From G963674685 sp964591275 (lineage in GTDB: Bacteria; Lernaellota; Lernaellaia; JACKCT01), in assembly GCA_964591275.1 (NCBI GenBank), contig CAZQAE010000046.1:1-40317 (forward strand): 40,317 nucleotides of DNA, given 5' to 3'. A model generated the notes under the pieces. The model saw only the letters and a list, made by a program, of their open reading frames with translations, had not been told where the DNA came from and ran no database searches. Below are positions 16,685-24,186 of this stretch, piece after piece; the stretch's first letter is position 1, and each line of letters begins with the position of its first letter. The translations under genes and the position numbers were made by a program.

Positions 16685-16730
16685 TTATAAGAGCACCGGG
16701 CTTGTGCGCCGATAACAAAGAGGTTTCTAC

Positions 16731-17021
16731 ATGACCAAATCCGAATTGATCGCTGAGGTCGCTGAGAAAATGTCAGGCAGTCGAAAGAAGGACGCCGAGG
16801 TCATCGTCAATACCATCTTCGATCGAATGGTTGACGCATTGGTTGAGGACGATCGGATCGAGATTCGTGGTTTTGGCAGTTTTCATCTTCGCCTGCGTAA
16901 GGCCCGCCTGGGCAGAGATCCAAAAACAGGCGCGCAGGTTCAGGTTGCAGAGAAAAAGGTCCCATTTTTCAAAGCGGGAAAGGAATTGCGAGCCAGGGTC
17001 GACGATATGAAGCACGAGTAA
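16731..17021 (+). CDS. HU/IHF family DNA-bending protein, IHF-beta-like
   Basis: A 96-residue nucleoid protein. MTKSELIAEVAEKM opens the helical dimer part, IEIRGFGSFHLRLRKARLG is the saddle, and GRDPKTGAQVQV is the beta arm with the intercalating proline position; KKVPFFKAGKELR closes. The DNA-binding arm and location downstream of rpsA favour the IHF-beta (HimD) side of the family over HU. IHF normally needs an alpha partner, which is not in this window. The ribosome site is GAGG about 9 bases before the ATG. Confidence 0.9.
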   Translation: MTKSELIAEVAEKMSGSRKKDAEVIVNTIFDRMVDALVEDDRIEIRGFGSFHLRLRKARLGRDPKTGAQVQVAEKKVPFFKAGKELRARVDDMKHE

Positions 17022-17101
17022 TTTCGATCCGCAAATCCAATTTTTTTTCAATGCAAACCTACTGCCGAATGACCGCACGCTGAGAATCGCCAGGAGACGA
17101 C

Positions 17102-17614
17102 TTGAAAACGATCGGCGTACTTTCCGATACGCATCTGAGTTCCGGCGATGACATTTCCATCATGCGTACGATATCAGAAAACGCTTTGGTGGATGCAGAC
17201 ATCATCCTCCACGCCGGAGACATCCACGATCTGGCGCTGTTGGAAGCAATCTTTTCCCCACGCCCTTTCTTTGCTGTTGCGGGCAATATGGATTCAACCA
17301 TCGCTTGCGGTGAATTGCCTGCCCTGCGGATACTTGATATAGAAAAGGTAAAAATAGCTCTTTTACACGGCCATTCGCTGCCTCAACCTGTCCACCGATC
17401 ATTGTTGAAGAAGTTTTCCGATAAAAATGCAGTCGTCTTTGGACACACGCACGAGCCCTATTGTAAAAAACATCACGGAGTGCTGCTCTTCAATCCGGGA
17501 TCGCCGACGCAACCCCGTGGCCATAGCCAAGCTTCCGTCGGACTGCTGCGGGTTGAACAAAGCTCAATTGAAGGGCATATTATCAACCTGCATCCTTCTG
17601 GAGGATCGATTTGA
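17102..17614 (+). CDS. YfcE/MJ0936-type metallophosphoesterase
   Basis: A calcineurin-like phosphodiesterase of about 170 residues. All metal motifs are visible: LSDTH (D9, H11), HAGDIHD (D40), GNMD (N62), LHGH (about 89-91) and FGHTHEP (H115, H117), then NPGSPTQPR. Family members hydrolyse artificial phosphodiesters with Mn or Ni; the natural substrate is unknown. The start is TTG at 17102 with AGGAG five bases upstream. The stop overlaps the start of the HIT gene by 4 bases (TTGA), indicating translational coupling. Confidence 0.9.
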   Translation: MKTIGVLSDTHLSSGDDISIMRTISENALVDADIILHAGDIHDLALLEAIFSPRPFFAVAGNMDSTIACGELPALRILDIEKVKIALLHGHSLPQPVHRSLLKKFSDKNAVVFGHTHEPYCKKHHGVLLFNPGSPTQPRGHSQASVGLLRVEQSSIEGHIINLHPSGGSI

Positions 17615-18111
17615 AAAAGCTTTGGGCACCATGGAGAATGGAATATCTTGTCGCCACGCGACCGGAAGGCTGTGTATTTTGCAAAGCTTCCGGCGAGGAT
17701 TCGGATCGCGATAACCTCATTTTATTCCGTGGCGCAGAAGCGTTCGTGATAATAAACCGATACCCTTACACCAACGGGCACCTCATGGTCGTGCCGTACA
17801 TCCACAAATCAGATTTGGCCGACATCAGCAATTCCACCTTGCTGGAAATCTTCGATTTATTGAAACGATGCCAGGAAATTCTCCGGCAATCGGTCTGTCC
17901 TCAAGGGTTCAACATTGGCCTCAATCTCGGGAAAGCCGGCGGCGCGGGCATTCACGAACATCTTCACTTTCACATTGTGCCCCGCTGGGATGGCGACACA
18001 AATTTCATGCCCATTCTCGGCGACTGCCGAGTCATTTCGGAGCATCTGTTGGACAGCTATGACAGGTTGTTTCCGTTTTTTAATAAACTTTCAAATCATG
18101 ACGAAAAATAG
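17611..18111 (+). CDS. HIT family nucleotide hydrolase/transferase
   Basis: A 166-residue histidine-triad protein. The N-terminus MKKLWAPWRMEYL and the CVFC pair (C21, C24) are typical of the AP4A-phosphorylase-like HIT branch. The catalytic triad is in IHEHLHFHIVPRW (H117, H119, H121). Such enzymes cleave nucleoside phosphoramidates or dinucleoside polyphosphates. The start is TTG, overlapping the previous stop by 4 bases, with GGAGGA just upstream. It is followed 9 bp later by the LapA-like gene. Confidence 0.93.
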   Translation: MKKLWAPWRMEYLVATRPEGCVFCKASGEDSDRDNLILFRGAEAFVIINRYPYTNGHLMVVPYIHKSDLADISNSTLLEIFDLLKRCQEILRQSVCPQGFNIGLNLGKAGGAGIHEHLHFHIVPRWDGDTNFMPILGDCRVISEHLLDSYDRLFPFFNKLSNHDEK

Positions 18112-18120
18112 GGAGACATC

Positions 18121-18492
18121 ATGCGCATCTTCAAAACTTTCTTCTTTCTGGTCTTTGCGCTGGCCATCGGGTTTTTACTCCATTACAACTGGTCGTGGCT
18201 TTCTCAAAGCGAATCCATTTCCTTCTTCAAGTGGCAGTCCATCGCTTTTCCCATGTGGACATACCTTATCATCACGATGCTTGCCGGAGCATTTTTCGTA
18301 ACCATGGGAGCGCTTTGGGATGTCCTGAAAAGCCGTCGCATATGCAAAAAAGCCATTCGAGAACTGGATGATCTTAAAACCCGTTACGATAGCCTTCGAG
18401 GCGCTGAGGATCAGGATGTCGCCTATAATGTCGGCGATTCCGGGACGGAGGAACTTGCCAAAGGCAAGTCCGAAAACTCCGAGATTTCCTAA
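18121..18492 (+). CDS. LapA/DUF1049-like membrane protein
   Basis: A 123-residue protein with two membrane helices (about 4-22 and 42-64) and a cytoplasmic coiled-coil tail (CKKAIRELDDLKTRYDSL). This layout matches the LapA (lipopolysaccharide assembly protein A, DUF1049) group. In E. coli LapA acts beside LapB in controlling LpxC and LPS synthesis. The next gene encodes a TPR protein, as LapB is, but that protein carries a signal peptide and SPOR domain and is not a LapB equivalent. The acidic, Gly/Ser-rich last 30 residues overlap the next reading frame. Confidence 0.65.
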   Translation: MRIFKTFFFLVFALAIGFLLHYNWSWLSQSESISFFKWQSIAFPMWTYLIITMLAGAFFVTMGALWDVLKSRRICKKAIRELDDLKTRYDSLRGAEDQDVAYNVGDSGTEELAKGKSENSEIS

Positions 18493-19627
18493 GGGCCTTG
18501 TTTCGGAAATACGACGCCATTTGATCACCGCCCCACTGGCCTCCGCACTGTCATTATCTCTGCGATGTACTCGGACAGCGGCGGCGCTTGCCCTGATTTT
18601 GCTTTTTACAATATCCACATTCGCCAGTGCTAAGCCCGCCGAAGTCGCAGATTTGAGCGACGACATCTTACGCGCTTTTGAACGTGATGAGTACGAAAAA
18701 GCTTCCGCATTGTTGGGCGAACTGCGTTTGCTGCACCCTGAATCGCCGATGGTCGCGGATCTCGAACTCACGCGGGCAAGGCACTGCCCCGCGACTTATG
18801 AAGCCATTCGCCTTTTTCGTGTTTTCACCGAACAACATCCCGATCATCCGAAGACTCCATCCGCATTGATTGAACTGTCCCAGCTATACAGGATCAGCGG
18901 CGATTCCACTTCATCTTTGCGCGAGGCTCGGCGCGCCCGCGACAAGTATCCATCCTCTTCCGAAGCCATTGACGCAAGGCTTTTGATCGGGCGCCTGAAC
19001 ATGAACGCCGGTCGCTGGGCTGCCGCAGCCGAAGAATACGCCACAATCATTCACTTGCACCCCGATCGTCCGAAAACCCCGCGCGCGGCGATTGGTTTAG
19101 CGAATGCGAAGTATCAGATGGGCAAACAATCCGAAGCCAAAGCTCTGTTCAAGCAATATTTACAAAAACCCTCCCCAGGGATCGACGCCGCGCATGCCAT
19201 TTACCTGCTGGGGAAAATAGCCCAAAGCGCAAACAACAACTCTCGAGCCCTTCGATACTATCGAATCGTCAAAGATAAACTCCCAATGAATTTTTATGGG
19301 CTAGCGGCGGAAAATTCATTGACTTCGCTCGGCATAAACAATCCGGAAACGACTTCGCCGGATTGGAATCTTGAAATTCCTCCCGAAGGTCCGGTTGAGG
19401 AATACGCCGTATCCATTGGACGATTCGATCATGAGCGCGCCGCCGCAGAGGCGAATGTTTTTCTCAAAGCCGGTTTCTCAACGAAGATAAAAGAGGCGCC
19501 AGGCGCTTTGTCCGAGGTGCTCATCGGCTCATTTGCCACAGAGATTCAAGCTCGCTTTTTCGCCGAAGAGCTTGAAAAAAAATATCTTCGGCCCATGGGC
19601 GTTATTCAAATCGAGCCATCCGATTGA
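18416..19627 (+). CDS. Periplasmic TPR-SPOR protein
   Basis: A secreted TPR protein. The hydrophobic core ALALILLFTISTFASA is the signal sequence, placing the mature protein in the periplasm. TPR-like helices run over about 55-290 of the mature chain (LLGELRLLHPESP, LFRVFTEQHPDHP, EEYATIIHLHPDRP). The last 75 residues (EYAVSIGRFDHERAAAEANV onward, ending MGVIQIEPSD) look like a SPOR domain, which binds glycan strands lacking stem peptides at division sites. The start is uncertain: ATG at 18416 has GAGGA five bases upstream but overlaps lapA by 77 bp and leaves a long N-region. TTG at 18521 is the alternative. It is last in the rpsA co-directional run. Confidence 0.75.
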   Translation: MSPIMSAIPGRRNLPKASPKTPRFPKGLVSEIRRHLITAPLASALSLSLRCTRTAAALALILLFTISTFASAKPAEVADLSDDILRAFERDEYEKASALLGELRLLHPESPMVADLELTRARHCPATYEAIRLFRVFTEQHPDHPKTPSALIELSQLYRISGDSTSSLREARRARDKYPSSSEAIDARLLIGRLNMNAGRWAAAAEEYATIIHLHPDRPKTPRAAIGLANAKYQMGKQSEAKALFKQYLQKPSPGIDAAHAIYLLGKIAQSANNNSRALRYYRIVKDKLPMNFYGLAAENSLTSLGINNPETTSPDWNLEIPPEGPVEEYAVSIGRFDHERAAAEANVFLKAGFSTKIKEAPGALSEVLIGSFATEIQARFFAEELEKKYLRPMGVIQIEPSD

Positions 19628-19662
19628 TCAAAATGTTATTCGTTTAAAATGAAATCCGTCTT

Positions 19663-20754
19663 TCAAATGCGCTGAATACAAAGGGTCGGGAAGCGGCTAT
19701 TTCCTTCAAGCACGTCATCCAAATTTTCCAGCCCCCCTTTTTCGTTCCCTTCCCCCTCATCGCCCGGCACCTGGCGTGCAAGGCTGCGACAGGGAGACGA
19801 CATCGCTTCCACGCATCCCAAATCCTTCATGAGCCGAGCAATAACGCGGGGCGGCAGATGCTTTTGCGTTTGTTGCGAATTATGGAAAAGAGTCGCCATG
19901 ACAATATTGTGGTCCGGCGTGATGCCGACGGCGAAAAACTCCATGATGTTTTCCGTCGGCGCTTCGACCGAATCCGGAAAGGCTTTCCTAATATAATCCG
20001 CCTCCCTGACAGCGTCGCTGTATCCTGCGTTGCTAATCAAAGCCATTTGGCCCTGAAAGGCGACATGGCGCGAATCGAGCCCTTTTATTTTCGGCGCAAG
20101 AAGTTCGATATTTTGACCTTCATGAATCCAGTGAAAATCAAAAGCGCTCTTCGGGGCATTGATGGCCACGGCCATTCCCGTTTCAGGAATATCAACCGCG
20201 CCGTCGATCTTCACTTTGGCAACTCGCCGACCCGTTATCGAAAAGGCGCATGAAGCACTCAAGGTATGTTCGCCGAACGCAGGAGTATAAAAGACGATAT
20301 CGACGGGATTCAGCTTCCGTTTATCAACGCCGCCGGCTTTTAATGTCATCCCGCCAAGACCCAGCTTTATCTGCTTCAATTGTAAACGGCTTATGTCAAT
20401 GAAACCGTTGATATCCTGCGTGAAACAGGGAGCATCCAAAAGCGGCGGATTCGTCGCCACACCGCCTTGCACGACAAATCCCAAAGGTTCATCACTTTGC
20501 TCGTTACAAAACGCGACTTGCCGTATGCAGGGTTTGTCCTTGGCGCCCTGCGCTTTTTCGACAATAGCAATACGATATTTTTTTGGAGAAAATCTCAGGA
20601 CCTGAGAATTAACTCTTCCCCAAATCAATCGGTCGCTCAATTTCGCGGCAAAAAAATCTGAATCGACTTTTTTCACGACAGCCCGCTTCGTGTCGATGCG
20701 TTTTAGGCCTCCCTGTGTTTCCGTAGCTTCAATTTTTCGGCTATTTGAATTCAT
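19663..20754 (-). CDS. Possible phosphodiester-glycosidase (NAGPA/DUF2233)-like protein
   Basis: A 363-residue protein that I recognise only weakly. NPVDIVFYTPAFGEHTLSAS followed by VAKVKIDGAVDIPETGMAVAI resembles the pattern of the phosphodiester glycosidase family. Near the C-terminus, FFAVGITPDHNIVMATL and RVIARLMKDLGCVEAMSS match the place where that family has its helper helix and LDGGGS motif. Here the LDGGGS motif is replaced by MSSPCRS, so activity is doubtful. No signal peptide or membrane helix is visible, and an in-frame stop lies about 20 bases upstream of the ATG, so the N-terminus cannot extend. It is convergent with the TPR-SPOR gene and divergent from rlpA. Confidence 0.45.
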   Translation of the reverse strand: MNSNSRKIEATETQGGLKRIDTKRAVVKKVDSDFFAAKLSDRLIWGRVNSQVLRFSPKKYRIAIVEKAQGAKDKPCIRQVAFCNEQSDEPLGFVVQGGVATNPPLLDAPCFTQDINGFIDISRLQLKQIKLGLGGMTLKAGGVDKRKLNPVDIVFYTPAFGEHTLSASCAFSITGRRVAKVKIDGAVDIPETGMAVAINAPKSAFDFHWIHEGQNIELLAPKIKGLDSRHVAFQGQMALISNAGYSDAVREADYIRKAFPDSVEAPTENIMEFFAVGITPDHNIVMATLFHNSQQTQKHLPPRVIARLMKDLGCVEAMSSPCRSLARQVPGDEGEGNEKGGLENLDDVLEGNSRFPTLCIQRI

Positions 20755-20822
20755 CAGGATTTTCCAGCTTTCGGCTTAGATTCTCATTGACAGCTTCAAG
20801 AGCAATATCATATTTTCGACGC

Positions 20823-21269
20823 ATGTTGAAAACGGAAACAAACAACACCGCAAAATCTTTATCGGGTCGCCTGCTACCGGTCACCCTGCTTCTTATTCTC
20901 GTTATAGGATCGGCGCAAGGTTTAAGCTGCGCCCAAAAGTTCCACACGAAACCCCAAAAAGCGGGATGGGAGCAAAAAGGAACCGCCTGTTGGTACGGCA
21001 AAGATTACGATGGTCGCCGTACAGCCAGCGGCGAAGTATTCGACATGAGAAAACTCACCGCCGCGCACCCTTCCCTACCCTTTGGAACGATTGTGCGCAT
21101 CCGAAATCTGACGAACGACAAAACCGTTCTGGTTCGCGTTAATGATCGCGGACCGACAGTGCGCGGGCGCATCATCGACTTGTCGTACGGCGCGGCAAAA
21201 GAGATTGACATGGTGGCTGCGGGACTGGCCGAAGTCGAACTCACTGTCGTAAAGACGCCGCGGGACTAG
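20823..21269 (+). CDS. rlpA: RlpA-like septal lytic transglycosylase, DPBB domain only
   Basis: A secreted double-psi beta-barrel protein of about 148 residues. After a signal peptide ending near SAQGLSC (possible but imperfect lipobox), the domain reads GTACWYGKDYDGRRTASGE, LPFGTIVRIRN and VNDRGPTVRGRIIDLSYGAA, the conserved RlpA core. RlpA cleaves denuded glycan strands at the septum. Proteobacterial RlpA usually carries its own SPOR domain; this one stops after the DPBB. An ATG at 20745 would add an unconserved N-terminus overlapping the divergent gene, so ATG 20823 is preferred, with only a weak ribosome site. Confidence 0.88.
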   Translation: MLKTETNNTAKSLSGRLLPVTLLLILVIGSAQGLSCAQKFHTKPQKAGWEQKGTACWYGKDYDGRRTASGEVFDMRKLTAAHPSLPFGTIVRIRNLTNDKTVLVRVNDRGPTVRGRIIDLSYGAAKEIDMVAAGLAEVELTVVKTPRD

Positions 21270-21286
21270 ACGCCCCGCCAGGATGG

Positions 21287-21676
21287 CTATCCACACTTGC
21301 TGATCGACACAAGCCAATCGTAATCCTCGTCGTTGACGCAATACGGCTGCCCGGATGAATCCAGTTCGCAGTCAATCGTGCAGGTGAATCCGTCGGGGCA
21401 GGCATCCGGGGTTTCACACAACTGCGTGCAATACATATCGCCAATCGAGCGCCCGACGCAATGCGTGGAAACGCAAAGCGCCATGTTTGAGTCAAAGCAC
21501 CACAAGTCGTCCTTGCAAAAGCCGCCACACGAGTCGCCAACGTCGTTTGTCCATCCCTTGTCGCCGCCCTGGTCGTCGTCTGACTCACCGTCGCATGAAA
21601 TAAGCAGCAAAGCAGCGCCGAGGAATATCGACGAAAAAAACAAAACCATCAGTATCGGATTTTTCATTGCATTCAT
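21287..21676 (-). CDS. Small Cys-rich lipoprotein
   Basis: A 129-residue lipoprotein: hydrophobic signal ending LLLISC, then an acidic linker (DGESDDDQGGD) and a cysteine-rich domain with about 13 cysteines. The patterns SCGGFCKDDLWC, YCTQLCETPDACPDGFTC and CTIDC recall the 'CTxxC..DCPxGFxC' repeats common in secreted proteins of Myxococcota-like bacteria. The cysteines probably form disulfides in the periplasm or on the surface. It is convergent with rlpA (17 bp apart). It shares its anchor-linker-Cys plan with the partial gene at the left edge. Function unknown. Confidence 0.8.
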   Translation of the reverse strand: MNAMKNPILMVLFFSSIFLGAALLLISCDGESDDDQGGDKGWTNDVGDSCGGFCKDDLWCFDSNMALCVSTHCVGRSIGDMYCTQLCETPDACPDGFTCTIDCELDSSGQPYCVNDEDYDWLVSISKCG

Positions 21677-21759
21677 GCTTTTATTCTGGCAGCGCTTTTA
21701 AAGAGCGTCAATGAGCGAAGGGCTTGACCGATAAGGCCCGAATTTGAGAGTATTTGCCA

Positions 21760-22503
21760 ATGAAAATACTAGACTTGAAAATAAAATCGCTGTTCTTCCT
21801 GCTTGTCGCAGCCTGCCTGGCTACGCTGTTCCCGGTTTTCACAACAGCGTCTGATGCCGCGAGCACCGAAAAAAAATACGGCGATGAAAAAAAGGTTGAT
21901 CGGCCCCAGGCGCCGGCAAGGCCGGAAACTCCAAAAGAATTTTTCATGGCCGCCATCGAAGCCTTCCAGGCCGGAAATTCTCACAACGCCGAAGCCTATT
22001 GCCTCAAGGCTATTGCCATGAAACCGCAATTCGCCGACGCGCACTATCTGCTTGGTAAAATTTTCTTGTATAGAGCGGCGGAAAAAAACAGGTTGGAAAT
22101 CCGAAACTTCGGCGTCAATTCCCCTGAAACAAACTACGTGCGCCGATACCTGAAAGGCCGTGAAGAACTGCTTCGTGCGCACAGTGAATTTGATATCGTC
22201 GTTCAAATTCAGCCTAAAGCTGCGGACGCCTGGTTGAATCTCGGTATTTGCGAAGACAATCTGGGAAATGACGACGCCGGCATCAAAGCCTATAAAAAAG
22301 CGATTGAACTCGGTCCGCTCACTACTATCGCGCGAGATGCGCACAACAACCTTGGGTTGACGTTGCAGACAAAAGGCGACTCAAAAGGCGCGCTCAAAGC
22401 CTTTCAAATGGCGCTTCGCATTGACCCGACTTTCTCGCCGACGCGCATCAATATGAAGCGACTTATCGCAAAATTCCCCAAGCTTAAAAAAGACATTGAA
22501 TAA
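21760..22503 (+). CDS. Secreted TPR protein
   Basis: About 247 residues with an N-terminal signal (either cleaved after the second hydrophobic stretch or lipid-anchored at LVAAC) and a Lys/Pro-rich linker. Four to five TPR units follow: FMAAIEAFQAGNSHNAEAYC, HYLLGKIFLYRAAEKN, AWLNLGICEDNLGNDDAGIK and HNNLGLTLQTKGDSKGALK. TPR domains are protein-interaction scaffolds; no partner is evident. The ATG at 21760 is preferred over an in-frame TTG two codons upstream. It precedes the dehydratase pair by 74 bp on the same strand. Confidence 0.85.
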   Translation: MKILDLKIKSLFFLLVAACLATLFPVFTTASDAASTEKKYGDEKKVDRPQAPARPETPKEFFMAAIEAFQAGNSHNAEAYCLKAIAMKPQFADAHYLLGKIFLYRAAEKNRLEIRNFGVNSPETNYVRRYLKGREELLRAHSEFDIVVQIQPKAADAWLNLGICEDNLGNDDAGIKAYKKAIELGPLTTIARDAHNNLGLTLQTKGDSKGALKAFQMALRIDPTFSPTRINMKRLIAKFPKLKKDIE

Positions 22504-22577
22504 AGCCATCACCCCTTTGACGGCAGCCGCTATCCACGATAGTTTTCAGATCGACTTTGCATTCCCGGAGGTCTTTT

Positions 22578-23009
22578 ATGATTGATTCAAAATTTATTAA
22601 AAAGAGATACGGACCGGTGAAATACGTCGTTGGTCTCGAAAAGATCAAGGAGTACGCCATTGCCACCGGGGACACGAATCCTCTTTATCTCGACGAGGAG
22701 GCCGCAAAGGCAGGTCCAAACGGCGGTATTGTTGCGCCGCCGATGTTCGCTGTTGTCTATACGAAAGATGTCATGGAGCAAATGCTGTTTGACAAAGAGT
22801 TGGCCCTGAATTTGGCCATGCTGGTTCATGGCGAGCAGCAATTCGATTTCTATGAACCGGCCCGGCCAGGCGACGCCGTCATCAGCGAAGCCCAAATTTT
22901 CAACATCGAAAGAAAAGAAGACAAGGACTTTGTCTCTGTTGAAGTCAAATCCAGCGTTAACCATCGTCCGATCACGCGGGCGGTTTTCACCTTCCTTATC
23001 AGAGATTGA
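22578..23009 (+). CDS. HadA-like hot-dog (MaoC N-terminal/FAS1-like dehydratase) subunit
   Basis: A 143-residue hot-dog-fold protein. The segment EYAIATGDTNPLYLDEEAA aligns with the hydratase-2 motif, but the catalytic His position is Tyr37 (D32-x4-Y). GGIVAPPMFAVVY and EQQFDFYEPARPGD are also typical of the FAS1-like dehydratase half. In mycobacterial HadAB such a subunit shapes the acyl tunnel while its partner catalyses. The start is ATG 22578 with GGAGG at 6-7 bases. It lies 4 bp before the catalytic-type partner, so a heterodimeric (R)-3-hydroxyacyl dehydratase is likely. Confidence 0.87.
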   Translation: MIDSKFIKKRYGPVKYVVGLEKIKEYAIATGDTNPLYLDEEAAKAGPNGGIVAPPMFAVVYTKDVMEQMLFDKELALNLAMLVHGEQQFDFYEPARPGDAVISEAQIFNIERKEDKDFVSVEVKSSVNHRPITRAVFTFLIRD

Positions 23010-23013
23010 AACC

Positions 23014-23424
23014 ATGACACATAAAATCAGCGAAGTGAAAATCGGCGAGGAATTTGATTCAAAAACGAATGTTGGTCGATATCAGCCGATTTACTACGCT
23101 GGAGCCTCCGGCGATTTTAATCCAATCCACATCGATTCAGAATTCGCCAGAATGGTCGGCCTTGACGGGTCTATATTGCAGGGGTTATGCACAATGGCTT
23201 TCACAGCCCGGGCGCACATTGACTGGGCCGGCGGCGATCCGGCGCGACTGAAATCGATCAAGGTTCGTTTTAGCAAACCGGTTTTCCCGGACGATGTGAT
23301 TACGACGAAATCCAAAGTCGCTTCCATTGAAGGCCATTGCGTCAAAACCGAATTTACGTCAACGAATCAAAGCGGCGTTGAAATCATCACTCGCGCATTC
23401 GCGGTCCTCGAACTTGGTGAATAG
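23014..23424 (+). CDS. HadB-like MaoC dehydratase, catalytic subunit
   Basis: A 136-residue hot-dog protein with an intact hydratase-2 motif GASGDFNPIHID (D34, H39, the Asp-x4-His dyad), followed by GLDGSILQGLCTMAF and LKSIKVRFSKPVFPDD. With the preceding HadA-like subunit it should dehydrate (R)-3-hydroxyacyl thioesters, in a fatty-acid or lipid pathway that the sequence does not specify. A longer in-frame reading exists upstream but lies inside the HadA gene; ATG 23014 is natural. The GT2 gene follows after 3 bp, so the three form one unit. Confidence 0.9.
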   Translation: MTHKISEVKIGEEFDSKTNVGRYQPIYYAGASGDFNPIHIDSEFARMVGLDGSILQGLCTMAFTARAHIDWAGGDPARLKSIKVRFSKPVFPDDVITTKSKVASIEGHCVKTEFTSTNQSGVEIITRAFAVLELGE

Positions 23425-23427
23425 CTC

Positions 23428-24186
23428 ATGTCCAAAACCATCATCGTCATGCCGGCCTATAACGCAGAGACAACACTTGAAGCCACGGTCAAAGATATCC
23501 CGGACGGCACGGCTGACGAGATCATCCTCGTCGATGACGCCAGCCGGGACAACACCTGCCAAAAAGCGGAATCCCTTGGGCTAACCGTCATCCGGCATGA
23601 AAAGAACCTCGGATACGGCGGCAATCAAAAAACCTGTTACAAAACCGCCCTGGAACATGGGGCCGATGTCGTCGTCATGATTCACCCGGATTATCAATAC
23701 GACTCTGCCCTGGCGCCGCATATGACGCGCTTTATTTCCGACGGATATTTCGACATCATGCTGGGAACACGCATCCGAACACGCAAGGAGGCGCTCGAAG
23801 GCGGCATGCCCATCTGGAAGTATCTGGCGAATCGATTCCTGACAATCACGGAAAATATTCTGCTCGGACAAAACCTGTCTGAGTATCACACCGGATATCG
23901 ATGCTACTCGAGGCGCGTCCTGGAAACTCTAAACTGGTCTGAAAATTCCGACGACTTTGTTTTCGACACGGAATTTCTTCTCCAGGCGATTTTTCACGGA
24001 TTCAAGATCGCGGAAATCCCTGTCCCAGTGCGTTATATGCCGGAAGCGTCCAGCATCAACTTCAGCCGATCCGTGAAATACGGACTCGAAACCTTGAAAA
24101 CACTCGGAAGATTCTGGATGCACAAAGTCGGGATAAAAAACGACCCGCTATTCAAAAACCGACTGGCCACGCCGCAGACAGACTAA
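23428..24186 (+). CDS. GT2 glycosyltransferase, polyprenyl-phosphate-sugar synthase-like
   Basis: A 252-residue GT-A enzyme: VMPAYNAETTLE start, nucleotide site EIILVDDASRDNT (D36, D37), KNLGYGGNQKTCYKTALEHGA, and metal motif MIHPDYQYD (D88) where classic members have DADxQ. EYHTGYRCYSRRVLE and FVFDTEFLLQAIFHG match the dolichol-phosphate-mannose/undecaprenyl-sugar synthase group. No C-terminal membrane helices are present. It could charge polyprenyl phosphate with a sugar used by GT-C enzymes such as those at 2-11 kb (inference). Its stop overlaps the stop of the convergent cheA gene by two bases. Confidence 0.92.
   Translation: MSKTIIVMPAYNAETTLEATVKDIPDGTADEIILVDDASRDNTCQKAESLGLTVIRHEKNLGYGGNQKTCYKTALEHGADVVVMIHPDYQYDSALAPHMTRFISDGYFDIMLGTRIRTRKEALEGGMPIWKYLANRFLTITENILLGQNLSEYHTGYRCYSRRVLETLNWSENSDDFVFDTEFLLQAIFHGFKIAEIPVPVRYMPEASSINFSRSVKYGLETLKTLGRFWMHKVGIKNDPLFKNRLATPQTD

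Noticed and set aside
18121..19627. lapA followed by a TPR gene as a lapA-lapB pair
   Set aside because: The TPR protein has a signal peptide and a SPOR-like C-terminus instead of LapB's membrane anchor and rubredoxin-type metal site.
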